Shown: positions 1 through 8,541, counted from the first letter of the stretch. The stretch is 37,418 nt of DNA from Plectonema radiosum NIES-515 (GCF_025753815.1 NZ_JAOWRF010000335.1:1-37418); one strand, 5' to 3'. The notes: generated from the sequence alone by a model not told the origin. A program made the numbers and translations.

Positions 1-71
1 TAGATAATTTGAAATTAAAAGATAATGCAGGATAAATCCTGCAACCAGCTTTCATCCCTTGTCTAAAGCAC

Positions 72-99
72 GCATGTGGTACTATGGCGTACCACATGC
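72..99. terminator. Hairpin downstream of the DUF3598 gene
   Basis: An 11-bp perfect inverted repeat (GCATGTGGTAC / GTACCACATGC) with a 6-nt loop lies about 50 bp past the stop of the minus-strand gene that follows. It could end that transcript, but there is no clear T-run, so termination is inferred from position only. Nothing else is recognised in bases 1-146. Confidence 0.4.
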
Positions 100-146
100 T
101 CAAGGGCTTTCAGCATCTTTCTTGTAAAGGACATGATATTCTAGTA

Positions 147-950
147 TTAGACTCGTTTTTCTGTTACTAAGGTGAGGCTAACCCATTCGCCTCGATCGCT
201 GTAACTGCGAATCATCCGCTGACGTAAGTTAGGTTCGATTAACCAACCCGCTTCTAAGATAAAGCTTTGACGTAATTGCACTTTAACTGGTAAATTAGCG
301 GAAACACCATTCGGTAAGAGTAATACTTGCACCTGATGGCGAGGGTTTTCGTCAAAGTCAATTATAGAGCCTTTAATCGTAGCAGTTGAAGTAATTGTCC
401 GATCGCCAAAGGTTAAACTTTGAATTAATCGCCCAGCATCAAGTCCTAATTGTAGAGTAGAAGAAAAAGTCTCAGGCGATCGCCAATCAGGATATATTGT
501 TACAGCTTCGCCGTGCCATTCTCCCAACAAGTCATCTATCATTAAAGGTGTGCGTTGTGCCGCTTCAGTTCCCGCAAAATGTTCGCGAATTAAGGTAATT
601 TGGTCTAAATCGCCATTTTTATCAAATATCTGCACCAACCGTAAGCGCTGATTTTGTTGAATAAATCCAAATTCGGCACCAAATTCAGAATACGGTGCTA
701 ACTGAATCGAACCTTGAGAAAATTCGCCATTTTCAAAAAATAGAACACTTCGTCCTAGTGAACTATATTCTAAAACTTTTTCATCTTCCCCCAGACGGAT
801 AATTTGGCGAATAGTCTGATTATTGTTCAAACCTTCCAAGGAGACAATTGAGTTTGTATCATTCACCAATTCACCTTGGGGAGAGAAACGAGTAAATGAA
901 CCAGACCAGACACCGATATTTTGCAGTAAACGTTCCCATTGCGATCGCAT
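147..950 (-). CDS. DUF3598 family protein
   Basis: A 267-residue soluble protein with no signal peptide or membrane segment. The N-terminus (SQWERLLQNIGVWSGSFTRF) and the later block LLGEWHGEAVTIYPDWR look like the two repeated beta-barrel halves of the cyanobacterial DUF3598 family, which has a lipocalin-like fold; both halves begin with a 'G-W-G' type strand. No enzymatic function is established for the family, so none is assigned. It starts at an ATG and is on the same strand as ftsX, 140 bp downstream of it. That spacer is purine/pyrimidine-rich (AGGGGAAAAGGAAAAG answered by CCTTTCCCCTTTTTT) and looks like repeat DNA rather than a promoter. The family call rests on recognised sequence pattern, not a search. 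Confidence 0.72.
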   Translation of the reverse strand: MRSQWERLLQNIGVWSGSFTRFSPQGELVNDTNSIVSLEGLNNNQTIRQIIRLGEDEKVLEYSSLGRSVLFFENGEFSQGSIQLAPYSEFGAEFGFIQQNQRLRLVQIFDKNGDLDQITLIREHFAGTEAAQRTPLMIDDLLGEWHGEAVTIYPDWRSPETFSSTLQLGLDAGRLIQSLTFGDRTITSTATIKGSIIDFDENPRHQVQVLLLPNGVSANLPVKVQLRQSFILEAGWLIEPNLRQRMIRSYSDRGEWVSLTLVTEKRV

Positions 951-1090
951 AGCGATTTTGGATTGTTGATTAAAAATAACCTTCTGCCGAATGCCCTTTG
1001 AAGAGGGGAAAAGGAAAAGATGAACAATAAATTTTCAAGAACTCCGTCCCTTTCCCCTTTTTCCTTCCTTCTGCCCAATGCCTGACTCCA

Positions 1091-1990
1091 TTATCTAGCA
1101 AATCGGCGCACTGCAAATAAACTTCCTAATAATCCGACTGTGGCACCAAAACTGAGGAGAATTAAAGGTAATAATAAAGTTTGTGTGTTGGTGAGTTGCA
1201 AACCGTTGGTGAGAAATTGGATCAACTCAGGTTGTAAGTTGAGGGAATTAGTGAGAAACTGCTGAATTAGAGAAATGAAACTCCAAGCGATCGCACCACC
1301 AACTAAACCAAAAGCAATTCCTTGTAAAATAAACGGTAGATAAATCCAAGTCGAAGTTGCACCCACAAGTTGCATAATTTCAATTTCCCGACGTCGTGCA
1401 AGAACAATTAAGCGAATTGTCGTGCTAGTTACAGCGATGGCTGTTGAAGTCAAAATGATGGTAATTGTTAAAGTAATCCAATTCAAAGATTGATGTAACT
1501 GAGCCATGCGTTGCACAGCTTCATCTACATACTGCACTGCATTAACTTGGGGTATTTTAGCAAGTTGCGTCGCTAAAGTGGGGACAACTTGGGAGTTACG
1601 TGCTTTGACTTTAATCTCATCAACTAAAGGATTATCGCCTAACTGCTGGGTAGCACCTTCAATATCAGAAATTCTTAGTTCTTTAACTAGTTTATTCCAA
1701 GCTTGCTCCTTGGTGATTGTTTGCACTGCTGCTACTTGAGGTAATTTCTCAACTATTGGAGCGATCGCTTCAACAGTAGCACCCGCATCAAGGTAAACTG
1801 ATAATTCTAGCTGGCTACCAAATTGGTTAAGCAGCTTTTCTAATTGCCAAGAACTTTGCAGACTCAAACCGAATAAGAACAGTAACACCGTAACGGTACT
1901 TATTGCTGCCCAATTCATCCAACCTCCCCGCAGCAAACCGAGGAAAGTCTCTTTCAGCAGGTAATCAAGTTTAGTAAAAAATTTGAACAC
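1091..1990 (-). CDS. ftsX: Cell division protein FtsX (ABC transporter-like permease)
   Basis: A four-helix membrane protein of the FtsX family, which pairs with the ATPase FtsE at the divisome and controls peptidoglycan hydrolases. The sequence shows a cytoplasmic N-terminus (KFFTKLDYLLKETFLGLLRG), TM1 near residues 26-43 and a periplasmic domain of about 110 residues (QLELSVYLDAG...). Three more membrane helices follow, with the conserved loop RLIVLARRREIEIMQLVGA. The frame stays open upstream to an ATG at 2113. However, those extra 41 codons overlap the end of the HEAT-repeat gene and run through a perfect 21-bp hairpin, so the GTG at 1990 (giving MFKFFTKLD) is the better start. ftsE is not in the window. 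Confidence 0.9.
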   Translation of the reverse strand: MFKFFTKLDYLLKETFLGLLRGGWMNWAAISTVTVLLFLFGLSLQSSWQLEKLLNQFGSQLELSVYLDAGATVEAIAPIVEKLPQVAAVQTITKEQAWNKLVKELRISDIEGATQQLGDNPLVDEIKVKARNSQVVPTLATQLAKIPQVNAVQYVDEAVQRMAQLHQSLNWITLTITIILTSTAIAVTSTTIRLIVLARRREIEIMQLVGATSTWIYLPFILQGIAFGLVGGAIAWSFISLIQQFLTNSLNLQPELIQFLTNGLQLTNTQTLLLPLILLSFGATVGLLGSLFAVRRFAR

Positions 1991-2054
1991 ACTAAATACC
2001 GATGTATTAGTTTCGCGTCCACATTTTGGCATGTTGAGAATAAATGTGGCTAGC

Positions 2055-2103
2055 GTAGTAAGTACAGAGAGTGCTGAAAATAAGCACTCTCTGTACTTAC
2101 TAC
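2055..2103. terminator. Long perfect hairpin between the HEAT-repeat gene and ftsX
   Basis: Two 21-nt arms (2055-2075 and 2083-2103, beginning GTAGTAAGTACAGAGAG) are exact reverse complements around a 7-nt loop. The hairpin starts 4 bp after the stop of the HEAT-repeat gene and lies 65 bp before the ftsX GTG start. No U-tract follows, so it may be a terminator, an mRNA-stabilising stem or a small inserted palindrome. Confidence 0.6.
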
Positions 2104-2106
2104 CTA

Positions 2107-3465
2107 TTACCATTCCACCAAAGCTGCGGTAACTCCGTTTCGGAAATCTGGTGTCAGCATGGGATTATTTAATAATTGTTGCAATTGTTGATAAGCGATT
2201 TCTGGTGCAAGATTCTTTAATGCAGCGACGACATGCAATCTGACAACTTCATTATTATCTGCTAAAAGAAAAATCAACGGTTCAATTGCTTCGATATTGC
2301 CTAATTGTCCCAAAGATAAAGCGATCGCACTTTTAATTGAGACAATCTCAACTGCTGGATGTTGCGATCGCACTATTGAAAGCAAAATTCCTGTCGAAGA
2401 GGCAGTTAATGTCGAATCGCTGACTCGACCTAAAACTGTGACAATTTCTAACCACAGTGTCTCTAATGAAAGTTGCTCAAATGCTTGTTGAAGATATTCT
2501 AAACCAGATAATGTCTTCATCCAAGCGAGGGCGCGGACAATTTCGATTTGTAATTTTATTGGTGTCCGGGGTGAACTTAGCACTATAAATAAGTGTTTAC
2601 CAGCCTCATCACTACCGATCCGCGAAAGTGCAACCGCTGCTGCTTGGGCAACTTGTAGATTAAAGTCATCAAGTCTGGGTTGGAGTTTCGTCACCAAATC
2701 TAAACTGGAGTGTAAGTCAGTGCGAACACTTAACCCAAGCACAGCTTCTCTTCTAACAGCAGCAGCGACATCAGTTAAAGCATTTAAAAGAATCGGTGGA
2801 ATACGAGGATCGTGAAAGCTGCTGAGAGCTTCAATTGCGATCGCACGTATTTCAACTAGCGGATCTTGCACGACACTTAATAGAGGTGTAATAATTTCTG
2901 GTTGCCGGATGTAAGAAAGCGATCGCACTGCCAAAACTCGTGTATCAACTGAAGCTAAAAGTTCTGATAAAGCAGCGATCGCACTTTGTCCAATTTGTCC
3001 TAATGCAGCAGCAGCAAGTGCCTTAAGTTCTTCATCCTCAGTAGCTTTCAGAAATTCCACCAGTGATGCGATCGCAATCGGATTTTTCAGATTGCCTAAA
3101 ATTCGCACTGCATACCACCGCAAGTCGTCCTCTGCATCTTCATCTTCTAGGATCTCAATCAACGGGGTTATAGCAACATTTCCCAAACGGACAAACACCT
3201 TAGCAATTTCCCAGCGTTGCTGAAAATCTCCCATTTCTAGAACTGAGAGTGCTAATTCCCGCAAATATGCTTGATTTTTAACTATCTCTGGGTGTGTGGA
3301 ATCTTCTCCCAGAATCAATTGCTGTACGCATTGCAACACTTTTGACCAATCAGCCGCATCATGTGCTGCCTGCGCTTGCACCAAAAGCTGGTTGATGTTA
3401 TTCACAATTAATTGGTTGTTGGTTGTTATATAGCGCTTCCCGACAGAAGTGAGGTACGTTTTCAA
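2107..3465 (-). CDS. HEAT-repeat (PBS-lyase-like) protein
   Basis: A 452-residue all-helical solenoid. From about residue 90 to the end it is made of ~30-residue HEAT units with the typical pattern 'xxAIxPLIxxLxDxxxxVRxxAxxALGxL', for example ITPLIEILEDEDAEDDLRWYAVRILGNL, and near the C-terminus AIEPLIFLLADNNEVVRLHV. Such repeats bind proteins, and in cyanobacteria related modules occur in phycobilin lyases (CpcE/F) and in many scaffolds. The catalytic context of a lyase is not evident, so only a scaffold role is supported. No membrane segment. The start is uncertain: a GTG at 3405 (VNNINQLLVQAQ) would drop 20 poorly conserved-looking residues. ftsX follows on the same strand after a hairpin. 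Confidence 0.85.
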   Translation of the reverse strand: MKTYLTSVGKRYITTNNQLIVNNINQLLVQAQAAHDAADWSKVLQCVQQLILGEDSTHPEIVKNQAYLRELALSVLEMGDFQQRWEIAKVFVRLGNVAITPLIEILEDEDAEDDLRWYAVRILGNLKNPIAIASLVEFLKATEDEELKALAAAALGQIGQSAIAALSELLASVDTRVLAVRSLSYIRQPEIITPLLSVVQDPLVEIRAIAIEALSSFHDPRIPPILLNALTDVAAAVRREAVLGLSVRTDLHSSLDLVTKLQPRLDDFNLQVAQAAAVALSRIGSDEAGKHLFIVLSSPRTPIKLQIEIVRALAWMKTLSGLEYLQQAFEQLSLETLWLEIVTVLGRVSDSTLTASSTGILLSIVRSQHPAVEIVSIKSAIALSLGQLGNIEAIEPLIFLLADNNEVVRLHVVAALKNLAPEIAYQQLQQLLNNPMLTPDFRNGVTAALVEW

Positions 3466-3550
3466 AGCTACTAACCTTGGTAAAAAAAGATTTGGGTGTA
3501 CCTCAGCTGCGTAGGAAATGCTATATGATGTTTAGTTAATTGCTTATATT

Positions 3551-3580
3551 GTAGAGACTTCCACACAGAAAAATCTCTAC
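3551..3580. repeat. Degenerate GTAGAGAC hairpin
   Basis: GTAGAGAC at the left and CTCTAC at the right of a 30-nt stretch match the outer arms of the dispersed hairpin family seen elsewhere in this window (for example 15479-15507). The inner stem has decayed. It sits between the PAS response-regulator gene and the HEAT gene. Confidence 0.45.
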
Positions 3581-3624
3581 GGGTTTTACGGTTTTTTATT
3601 TTTGTGTCGTTCTAACACTAAATA

Positions 3625-4779
3625 TCAAGCCAAATTAGCTTGCAGATTTAACTTAAATTTCAGCTGCTTAACTTCTGTAATATCGCGGACGGTAATTGAA
3701 CAGCCATCTCCCAATTTTACAGCAATTAAGTAATACCATTTCGGAATCTCATCATTTGACCAATAAAATTCTTGTTCAAATGATTCTCTTGTTTCACCTA
3801 GTTGTAGCAATGAATCAAACAATCGGGGATAGAGTTGATTCAGCAGTTTCTTAAGTCCAGACTTACCTATCAAGTCTTTTCTTTCTTTACCAAACAGCTT
3901 GGCAAAGACGGGATTAATTACCAGACAGCAAAAGTCATTTATTTCTCCGGTTGTTGTGTCCCTTAGCGCTTGCATAGCAGCAATGCCATCTTGGGAACTG
4001 TTCAATACACTAGCAAGAAGCGCACGAGATTGGTAGAGAATCTCTGTGGTTTGTTGATGTTGTTCAATTTTCTCTCGCAGATGGTGTTTTTGTTGTTGGA
4101 TAGTTAGTTGAATTTGAATCCGCGCAATTACTTCTTGTGCTTTAAAAGGTTTAGTGATATAATCTAATCCCCCCATTTCAAAAGCTTTAATTTTATTAAT
4201 AGTCTCGTTTTGGGGGCTTAAAAAAATAATCGGTATTTCTGCGGTATATTCATCAGCTTTGAGAGTTTTGCAGATTTGGTAGCCATCCACCTCTGGTATT
4301 TTAACACCCAGCAAAATGACATCAGGTAAGTTATGTCTGATTGTGCTTAATCCCATCTGAGCATTGGTAAGGCTGCGAACTTTGTAACCTTGTTTGGTTA
4401 ATATTTCTGTGAGAACCTGCAAATTCTCTATCGGGTCGTCAACAATTAATATATTGCCTTTGGGGTGCCAATTTTGATCGACGTCGCTGGTTTGGATTTT
4501 CTTCGGAGCGAGAGTGGCTATGGCACCTTGGTCTTGGAGTATCTTGGCAAAGTTATTCTTGGTTACTTTCTGCCCAAATAAGTCTGAAAGCTGCTGCCAT
4601 AAGGGATAAGCTAAATCCTTAATATACCCGACACTGAGGTATAAACTGTCGGCAACTTGCTGATATGTTTCGTTATTCTGAGCAGCTTTTAAGATTTCTT
4701 TTTCTACGGGTGTCAAATGTTTCCCTGTCTTGGCTTCCAGAGCAGCTTCTAAAAGTTGGAGTACTTTTTCAACGGTCAT
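3625..4779 (-). CDS. Response regulator-like protein: helical N-domain, degenerate receiver, PAS domain
   Basis: A 384-residue signalling protein. Residues 1-80 form a small helical, HTH-like module (LTPVEKEILKAAQNNETYQQ, then VADSLYLSVGYIKDLAYPLW) like the N-terminal domain of many Nostoc vWA-MoxR-associated or NB-ARC proteins. Residues 108-225 are a receiver: acidic pair D114-D115, switch S188 and K210 in ITKPF are present. The phosphoacceptor position is Gly158 (ILLGVKIPEVDG, normally ILLDV...), encoded by GGT at 4308-4306. After a short coiled segment, residues 250-372 form a PAS domain ending TVRDITEVKQ. The protein stops there without a kinase or GGDEF output, so it is either an adaptor or a truncated hybrid kinase. 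It starts at an ATG and is transcribed alone. Confidence 0.82.
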   Translation of the reverse strand: MTVEKVLQLLEAALEAKTGKHLTPVEKEILKAAQNNETYQQVADSLYLSVGYIKDLAYPLWQQLSDLFGQKVTKNNFAKILQDQGAIATLAPKKIQTSDVDQNWHPKGNILIVDDPIENLQVLTEILTKQGYKVRSLTNAQMGLSTIRHNLPDVILLGVKIPEVDGYQICKTLKADEYTAEIPIIFLSPQNETINKIKAFEMGGLDYITKPFKAQEVIARIQIQLTIQQQKHHLREKIEQHQQTTEILYQSRALLASVLNSSQDGIAAMQALRDTTTGEINDFCCLVINPVFAKLFGKERKDLIGKSGLKKLLNQLYPRLFDSLLQLGETRESFEQEFYWSNDEIPKWYYLIAVKLGDGCSITVRDITEVKQLKFKLNLQANLA

Positions 4780-5251
4780 GGGTGACTATGTATCTTTTGG
4801 TAAGGTTTTTATTCTGGCAAGAGAAAACACTCTGTATTATAAACTACCTTATAAAATCTGCAAAGCGCTGATTTACACTTAGGAGTCAGCAAGGAGTCGA
4901 AAATTACGATTCCACCATTGGAATTCCACATTTTTGGGACTATTAGGGCGATTTATCAAATAAAAGTCACGAGTTTTTCAATGGTAAACATAGTTTTCAT
5001 CGATGCTATTTCAGTATTATTACGGTTGTAATTCATAGTGCCTAAACAAGTAAATGAGTGTTAGTACGGCTATGTATTTATATATGTAAGAGATTATGCG
5101 TATTATGCAAGTTCCGACTTGATCCGACTTTAATATCCGACTTTGCGGACTACCGGAAATGAGTGAGAGAGATTATAAATATATACAGCTAGCAAATACG
5201 ACGCTAGCTGAAGGGTGTAATCTTTTTTCAGACCTTACACCCTAGCTTTGT
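4780..5251. other. Intergenic region with two hairpins before the sigma-factor fragment
   Basis: No gene is supported in this 472-bp stretch. It is AT-rich. Near its right end are two adjacent inverted repeats: AGCTAGC/GCTAGCT (5187-5193 and 5203-5209) and AGGGTGTAA/TTACACCCT (5212-5220 and 5235-5243). The second ends only 8 bp before the first codon of the sigma fragment, so it could be a regulatory stem or an insertion edge. Confidence 0.5.
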
Positions 5252-5689
5252 GTGATATGTGAGGAGTATCGAGATGAGCTTTACCGTTGTTGTCTCAAGT
5301 GGATGAACGGGAACCGAATTGATGCTGAAGATGCACTCTCCGATGCGATGCTCAAAGCTTGGGAAAAGGTACAAAAGTACGTGGGGGAAATTGCCAACTT
5401 TAAGGCTTGGCTGATTCGAGTGACTCATAACCTCTGCATAGATATTCATCGAGAACGCGATCGCGTTCTCAAGCAAATCGAAAATATAGATGCGATCGCT
5501 CCTCATGAAGAGCAAAGACACCAATTCCAGTACGATACGCTCGTAAGCGATTTAGAGCAATGCGAGAAAAAGATAGTTATTCACCACGCTATTAATAACT
5601 TACCAACTATTTCGATAGCACAACCCAATGAAGCGTTAAGGAATCCTCGGACTTTAGGACGAGGAGGTATGTCAAAAAGCAACCCCTGA
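5252..5689 (+). pseudogene. Truncated sigma-70 family (ECF-like) RNA polymerase sigma factor
   Basis: Residues 1-119 carry sigma region 2: YRDELYRCCLKWM, DAEDALSDAMLKAWEKVQ and FKAWLIRVTHNLCIDIHRER match the helices that bind core RNA polymerase and the -10 element. A linker and the opening of region 4 follow (IVIHHAINNLPT). There the homology stops. In the family, NLP is followed by a helix-turn-helix (LRE-F-LHF...SYKEIA) that recognises the -35 element; here about 26 unrelated residues follow. The unrelated tail coincides with an IS200/IS605-like right-end hairpin, so the gene appears to have lost its 3' part to an insertion and deletion. The GTG start and the lack of the usual N-terminal residues suggest the 5' end may be damaged too. 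Probably non-functional. Confidence 0.7.
5609..5675 (+). mobile_element. Relic of an IS200/IS605-family right end
   Basis: The stretch ends in AATCCTCG, a 10-nt loop, then CGAGGAGGTATGTCAA. This is the typical right-end hairpin and terminal 'GTCAA' of cyanobacterial tnpB elements, and it parallels the right end of the complete element at 27868-27897 (AATCCCCG...CGGGGAGTGTCAA). No tnpB body remains. It begins where sigma-factor homology ends. Confidence 0.55.
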
Positions 5690-5725
5690 CTAGTTAGAGC
5701 TGAAGCCTCTGCATTAGTTTGAGAC

Positions 5726-5753
5726 TTAGGGTGAGGACGCGTCCTCACCCTAA
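5726..5753. terminator. 28-nt perfect palindrome
   Basis: TTAGGGTGAGGACG followed directly by its exact reverse complement, then TTTAATT. It has no unpaired loop in sequence, forms a very stable stem, and lies 37 bp after the stop of the broken sigma gene. It may serve as a terminator or be a small palindromic insertion. Confidence 0.5.
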
Positions 5754-5971
5754 TTTAATTCAGGAGTCAAGAGAACGTTGATAAACAAATTCGTCCTTGG
5801 TCTGTAGTGCGTTATTAACGCATATTCTCAAATATCAAGCTCATTCGACGAATACATTTAGCGATCGCTTTCTTTCTTTCTTTTTATTAGAAGGAAGGCG
5901 ATCGCTTCAATGTTGATTACTTTAATTGAGACAACTTTGAATATGTAGAAAGAGCGATTATCTTCACTTTT

Positions 5972-6271
5972 GTGGTGCGATCGCTATTTTTCCGGCAGAA
6001 TTATGAAGTCAAACAGGCTTTCTGCCTGATGCCTGAAATTTATATTGTGTACCTCACACCTGTTTCCATCCACTGTAATTGCAGTCAGTGCGATCGCACT
6101 TGGTCAGGTTTGAGAATAATCAAGCGTGAGCGGCTGATCGCAGTGCTCTATCGTCACCAGTTGTTTTATCAGCCTCGTGGGGAGATTAACGAGGCTTTGA
6201 AACGGTTGCAAGCGATGGTACGGAAGAATTCTCTTTTTCTGAGTCTGGTTTGTAATGGTGCATTTATTTAG
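5972..6271 (+). CDS. Doubtful small hypothetical ORF
   Basis: A 99-codon frame beginning at ATG with no recognisable family and no good ribosome-binding site. Its middle is written through HIP1-containing repeat DNA (GCAGTCAGTGCGATCGCA) that recurs downstream at 11292. The part after residue 50 (RERLIAVLYRHQLFYQPRG) looks somewhat protein-like, so a decayed gene is possible. I would not rely on it. Confidence 0.2.
   Translation: MVRSLFFRQNYEVKQAFCLMPEIYIVYLTPVSIHCNCSQCDRTWSGLRIIKRERLIAVLYRHQLFYQPRGEINEALKRLQAMVRKNSLFLSLVCNGAFI
6076..6098. repeat. 23-bp direct repeat, left copy
   Basis: A 23-bp sequence containing AATTGCAGTCAGTGCGATCG is repeated exactly at 11292-11314 and 11360-11382, and (22 of 23 bases) at 11428-11450. 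The copies bracket the three-gene cassette, so they could mark recombination or insertion edges. Confidence 0.7.
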
Positions 6272-6423
6272 AGAAAAAACGCCTCTAACTCAAAAAATTC
6301 AGAAATTGTCCTCGGAGATCGTCTTTAAAGTGTAGAGCGTTGAATGGTGTGTAGCTTTTATTCCAACACGCCATTGCTATCAATCAGACTTCCACGAAAA
6401 AACATAGTTCACAGGTAAATAGA

Positions 6424-8259
6424 ATGAGCGCCATAACAATTGTTACACCTTCAGATGATGCAGCCGAACTGCAACGTCAGAATAATTTCGAGGTGACCTT
6501 TGAGTTTGACAAAGGAGTTAAAGAGAAATACAAGCTTACAACTCAACTTAAAAGCACAGATGCATTGGTGCTTGAATCTGAGAAGTCAATTCTCAACAAT
6601 TTATCCATCCGTGAGGTGGTAGTCGGGTTAAATCATTCAGCAGATTTGATTTTTCTTGCATACAATGCCTTAGCCAAAAGATCCCTACAGAAAGACGTGT
6701 CTGGATTGCAGGCAAAGCTGTTAGAGGCGACTAGCATAGCCATAGTAACCATGGGGAAGTTTAGAGATAAATCTATTAAAGTTGCCGACAATGCATTCAG
6801 CGCCTACAAATCGATGCTCAATTGTAGAGAGGATATGGCTATAGATCAACTGAAACGTTGTGGAAAAGTTGCTGAAGAGATGGCTAATGAATCAGACACA
6901 TTAGCAGCTAAGTTTCAATCCCTTGCTAGCGAGGCACAAAATGCGGCTGAAACAGCTATTAATGATAAGGTTACAGACCAAGCTACTAAGAAACAACTGC
7001 AAAAAAAGCTTAATTCTACTATCGCTCTTGTGGCACAAACTAAGAAGCTTCAAGAGCAAATTGGAAAAGCACTTACTGAGGCACAAGATGAATATATAAA
7101 GGCTCAAGATCGAGAAAAAATTGAGGGCGATCGTGCTTTTATTACAGGAATAATTGGCGCAGTTATGACACCACTTGCTGCTGGTGTTGGCGCAGCAGCT
7201 CAAGCTGTGATCGCAATCAAGTCTCCTTTGGGACTTCCGGGAGGATTTGTTGATCCTAAGAAACCAGAAACAGGTAGTAAGCCAACCACTGAGAAACCTT
7301 CAGCAGAAGTGGAGAAGAACAATGAAAGTCTTAGTGATCAATTGAAAAAAAAAGAACAGGTAAAAGACGATATTGAGGAAGAGAAAAAAACAAACGATGC
7401 CGAGATCGAAAAATTTGAGAAAATTAGTACTGATAACAAGTCTTCAGAAAAGCAGAAAGAGGACGCAAAACAAAAAATAGATGAATTAAAGATTAAACAG
7501 GCTGATATCAATAGAAGGCTGCAACAAGCAGAACAAGCCATCACAACGCTTATTACAGGGTTAACAGCAGCTTCCGAGGCAATGTTGCAAGTGTCAGCAC
7601 AGTCACACTCAGCTATGCAAACTGCGTCAAAACAGAAGATGGATTTCTACAAGCACAGAAACGAGCTTGCCAAACAAAACCGTGATGCATTGGCTGATCT
7701 TGAAAAATACGCAGTCGAAATCCAACACACCACTGAAGATACTAATAATCTTTCAGTGGCAATCCAGAGTCTGGAATTTGCCATCCGAGCCCTCCATGGA
7801 GTCGTGGCTGCATTGACTGAGACATCGCTTTTCTGGCGAAATATGGCGAACTATTGCAAAGAGAAACTAGCGAATACCGACTTGGTAGAAAATATTGAGC
7901 TCATAAAAAAATATTCAGTAGAGACAAGGAAAGAATACTACTCTAGTGAAGACTTCATCAGCCAGGCACTGATTAATGTAGCTCAGTGGGTAGCTCTCAA
8001 TAATGTTTGTGTTGCTTACATACAAGAAGTAAATAAAGTCTACACAAAAGTCAGTGACAATCACAAAGAAGCACCATCAGATGAGCAAGCAGCAGATCAA
8101 GTAGCTAAATTAGCTGACAAAGTTTTTAAATCGGCTAACGATCAGAAGGGGGTTATGGAGGCTAATATGCAGGCTTTTAACCTTCAGATGCAGGCTTTAA
8201 CTGTTTCAGCCCAGGAAGTGCCTTACAGCAAATTTCAGTTAGATGAGGTACATGCGTAA
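6424..8259 (+). CDS. Long helical coiled-coil protein with central hydrophobic segment (alpha-pore-forming-toxin-like architecture)
   Basis: A 611-residue protein of no family I can name with certainty. It is mostly alpha-helical and rich in Gln, Lys, Glu and Ala. Residues 239-266 form one uncharged, Gly/Ala-rich hydrophobic stretch (FITGIIGAVMTPLAAGVGAA). Residues 275-375 are a Lys/Glu-rich coiled coil absent from the paralog at 9723. It shares with that paralog the start 'M-S-x-ITIV', the block ADLIFLAYNALA...VSGLQ (74-96), LKRCGKVAEEMANES (143-157), FWRNMANYCKE (470-480) and QWVALNNVCVAY (521-532). Long helices around one hydrophobic hairpin recall ClyA, XaxA/B and Hbl/Nhe toxin subunits; this is inference from architecture. 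No signal peptide. AGGT precedes the ATG. First gene of the cassette. Confidence 0.6.
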   Translation: MSAITIVTPSDDAAELQRQNNFEVTFEFDKGVKEKYKLTTQLKSTDALVLESEKSILNNLSIREVVVGLNHSADLIFLAYNALAKRSLQKDVSGLQAKLLEATSIAIVTMGKFRDKSIKVADNAFSAYKSMLNCREDMAIDQLKRCGKVAEEMANESDTLAAKFQSLASEAQNAAETAINDKVTDQATKKQLQKKLNSTIALVAQTKKLQEQIGKALTEAQDEYIKAQDREKIEGDRAFITGIIGAVMTPLAAGVGAAAQAVIAIKSPLGLPGGFVDPKKPETGSKPTTEKPSAEVEKNNESLSDQLKKKEQVKDDIEEEKKTNDAEIEKFEKISTDNKSSEKQKEDAKQKIDELKIKQADINRRLQQAEQAITTLITGLTAASEAMLQVSAQSHSAMQTASKQKMDFYKHRNELAKQNRDALADLEKYAVEIQHTTEDTNNLSVAIQSLEFAIRALHGVVAALTETSLFWRNMANYCKEKLANTDLVENIELIKKYSVETRKEYYSSEDFISQALINVAQWVALNNVCVAYIQEVNKVYTKVSDNHKEAPSDEQAADQVAKLADKVFKSANDQKGVMEANMQAFNLQMQALTVSAQEVPYSKFQLDEVHA

Positions 8260-8541
8260 AACCCAAAACCCGCTCTGAGACCTAGCATTGCTACGTCTCT
8301 ACGTGTATTTCATAACAACGCAATCTGCTGTAAGAATTCAGTTGACAAATTGATTTACAGGTCCAATTGACATTTTGCTCTATTCAAGTGGTTGGGAGCC
8401 TTGCCTCCCAGCCCTCCTCAGAGGCTCGTGCATCTTAAGGATATAGATGGTTATTATTGCCATCTATATCTATCTGAAGTTCAAGCAATAAACTACCGAC
8501 CTAAGCCATAGACAGATAGTTACAACTATAAGAGTATAAAA
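8260..8541. other. Spacer with hairpins between cassette genes 1 and 2
   Basis: This 282-bp gap contains a decayed member of the GTAGAGAC hairpin family (8274-8302), an imperfect TGGGAG/CTCCCA stem near 8393-8410, and a perfect 11-bp hairpin GATATAGATGG/CCATCTATATC at 8440-8470 with a 9-nt loop. The hairpins could end or attenuate transcription before the second gene. No ORF is seen. Confidence 0.55.
8274..8302. repeat. GTAGAGAC-family hairpin, decayed left arm
   Basis: The right half GCTACGTCTCTAC is intact and the left half has three changes relative to its complement. It resembles the copy at 34747-34775 most closely, sharing the GTAGC-ATT-GCTAC core type. Confidence 0.55.

Larger units (their letters stand above)
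5754..6423. other. Spacer upstream of the helical-protein cassette
   Basis: No convincing gene. A HIP1-bounded imperfect inverted repeat (GCGATCGCTTTCTTTCTTT / AGAAGGAAGGCGATCGC) lies at about 5862-5910. An open frame at 5972-6271 (99 codons) is listed separately as doubtful. The promoter of the downstream cassette should lie in the last ~150 bp, but I cannot assign boxes with confidence. Confidence 0.5.

Noticed and set aside
863-1078. 71-codon minus-strand frame between DUF3598 and ftsX
   Set aside because: It overlaps the 5' end of the DUF3598 gene and the rest is purine-rich repeat-like DNA; no family pattern.
1991-2113. N-terminal extension of FtsX from ATG 2113
   Set aside because: It overlaps the HEAT gene end and runs through a perfect hairpin; a GTG at 1990 gives the expected family N-terminus.
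5228-5524. Minus-strand 98-codon frame over the sigma fragment
   Set aside because: It is the complement of clear sigma region 2 coding sequence.
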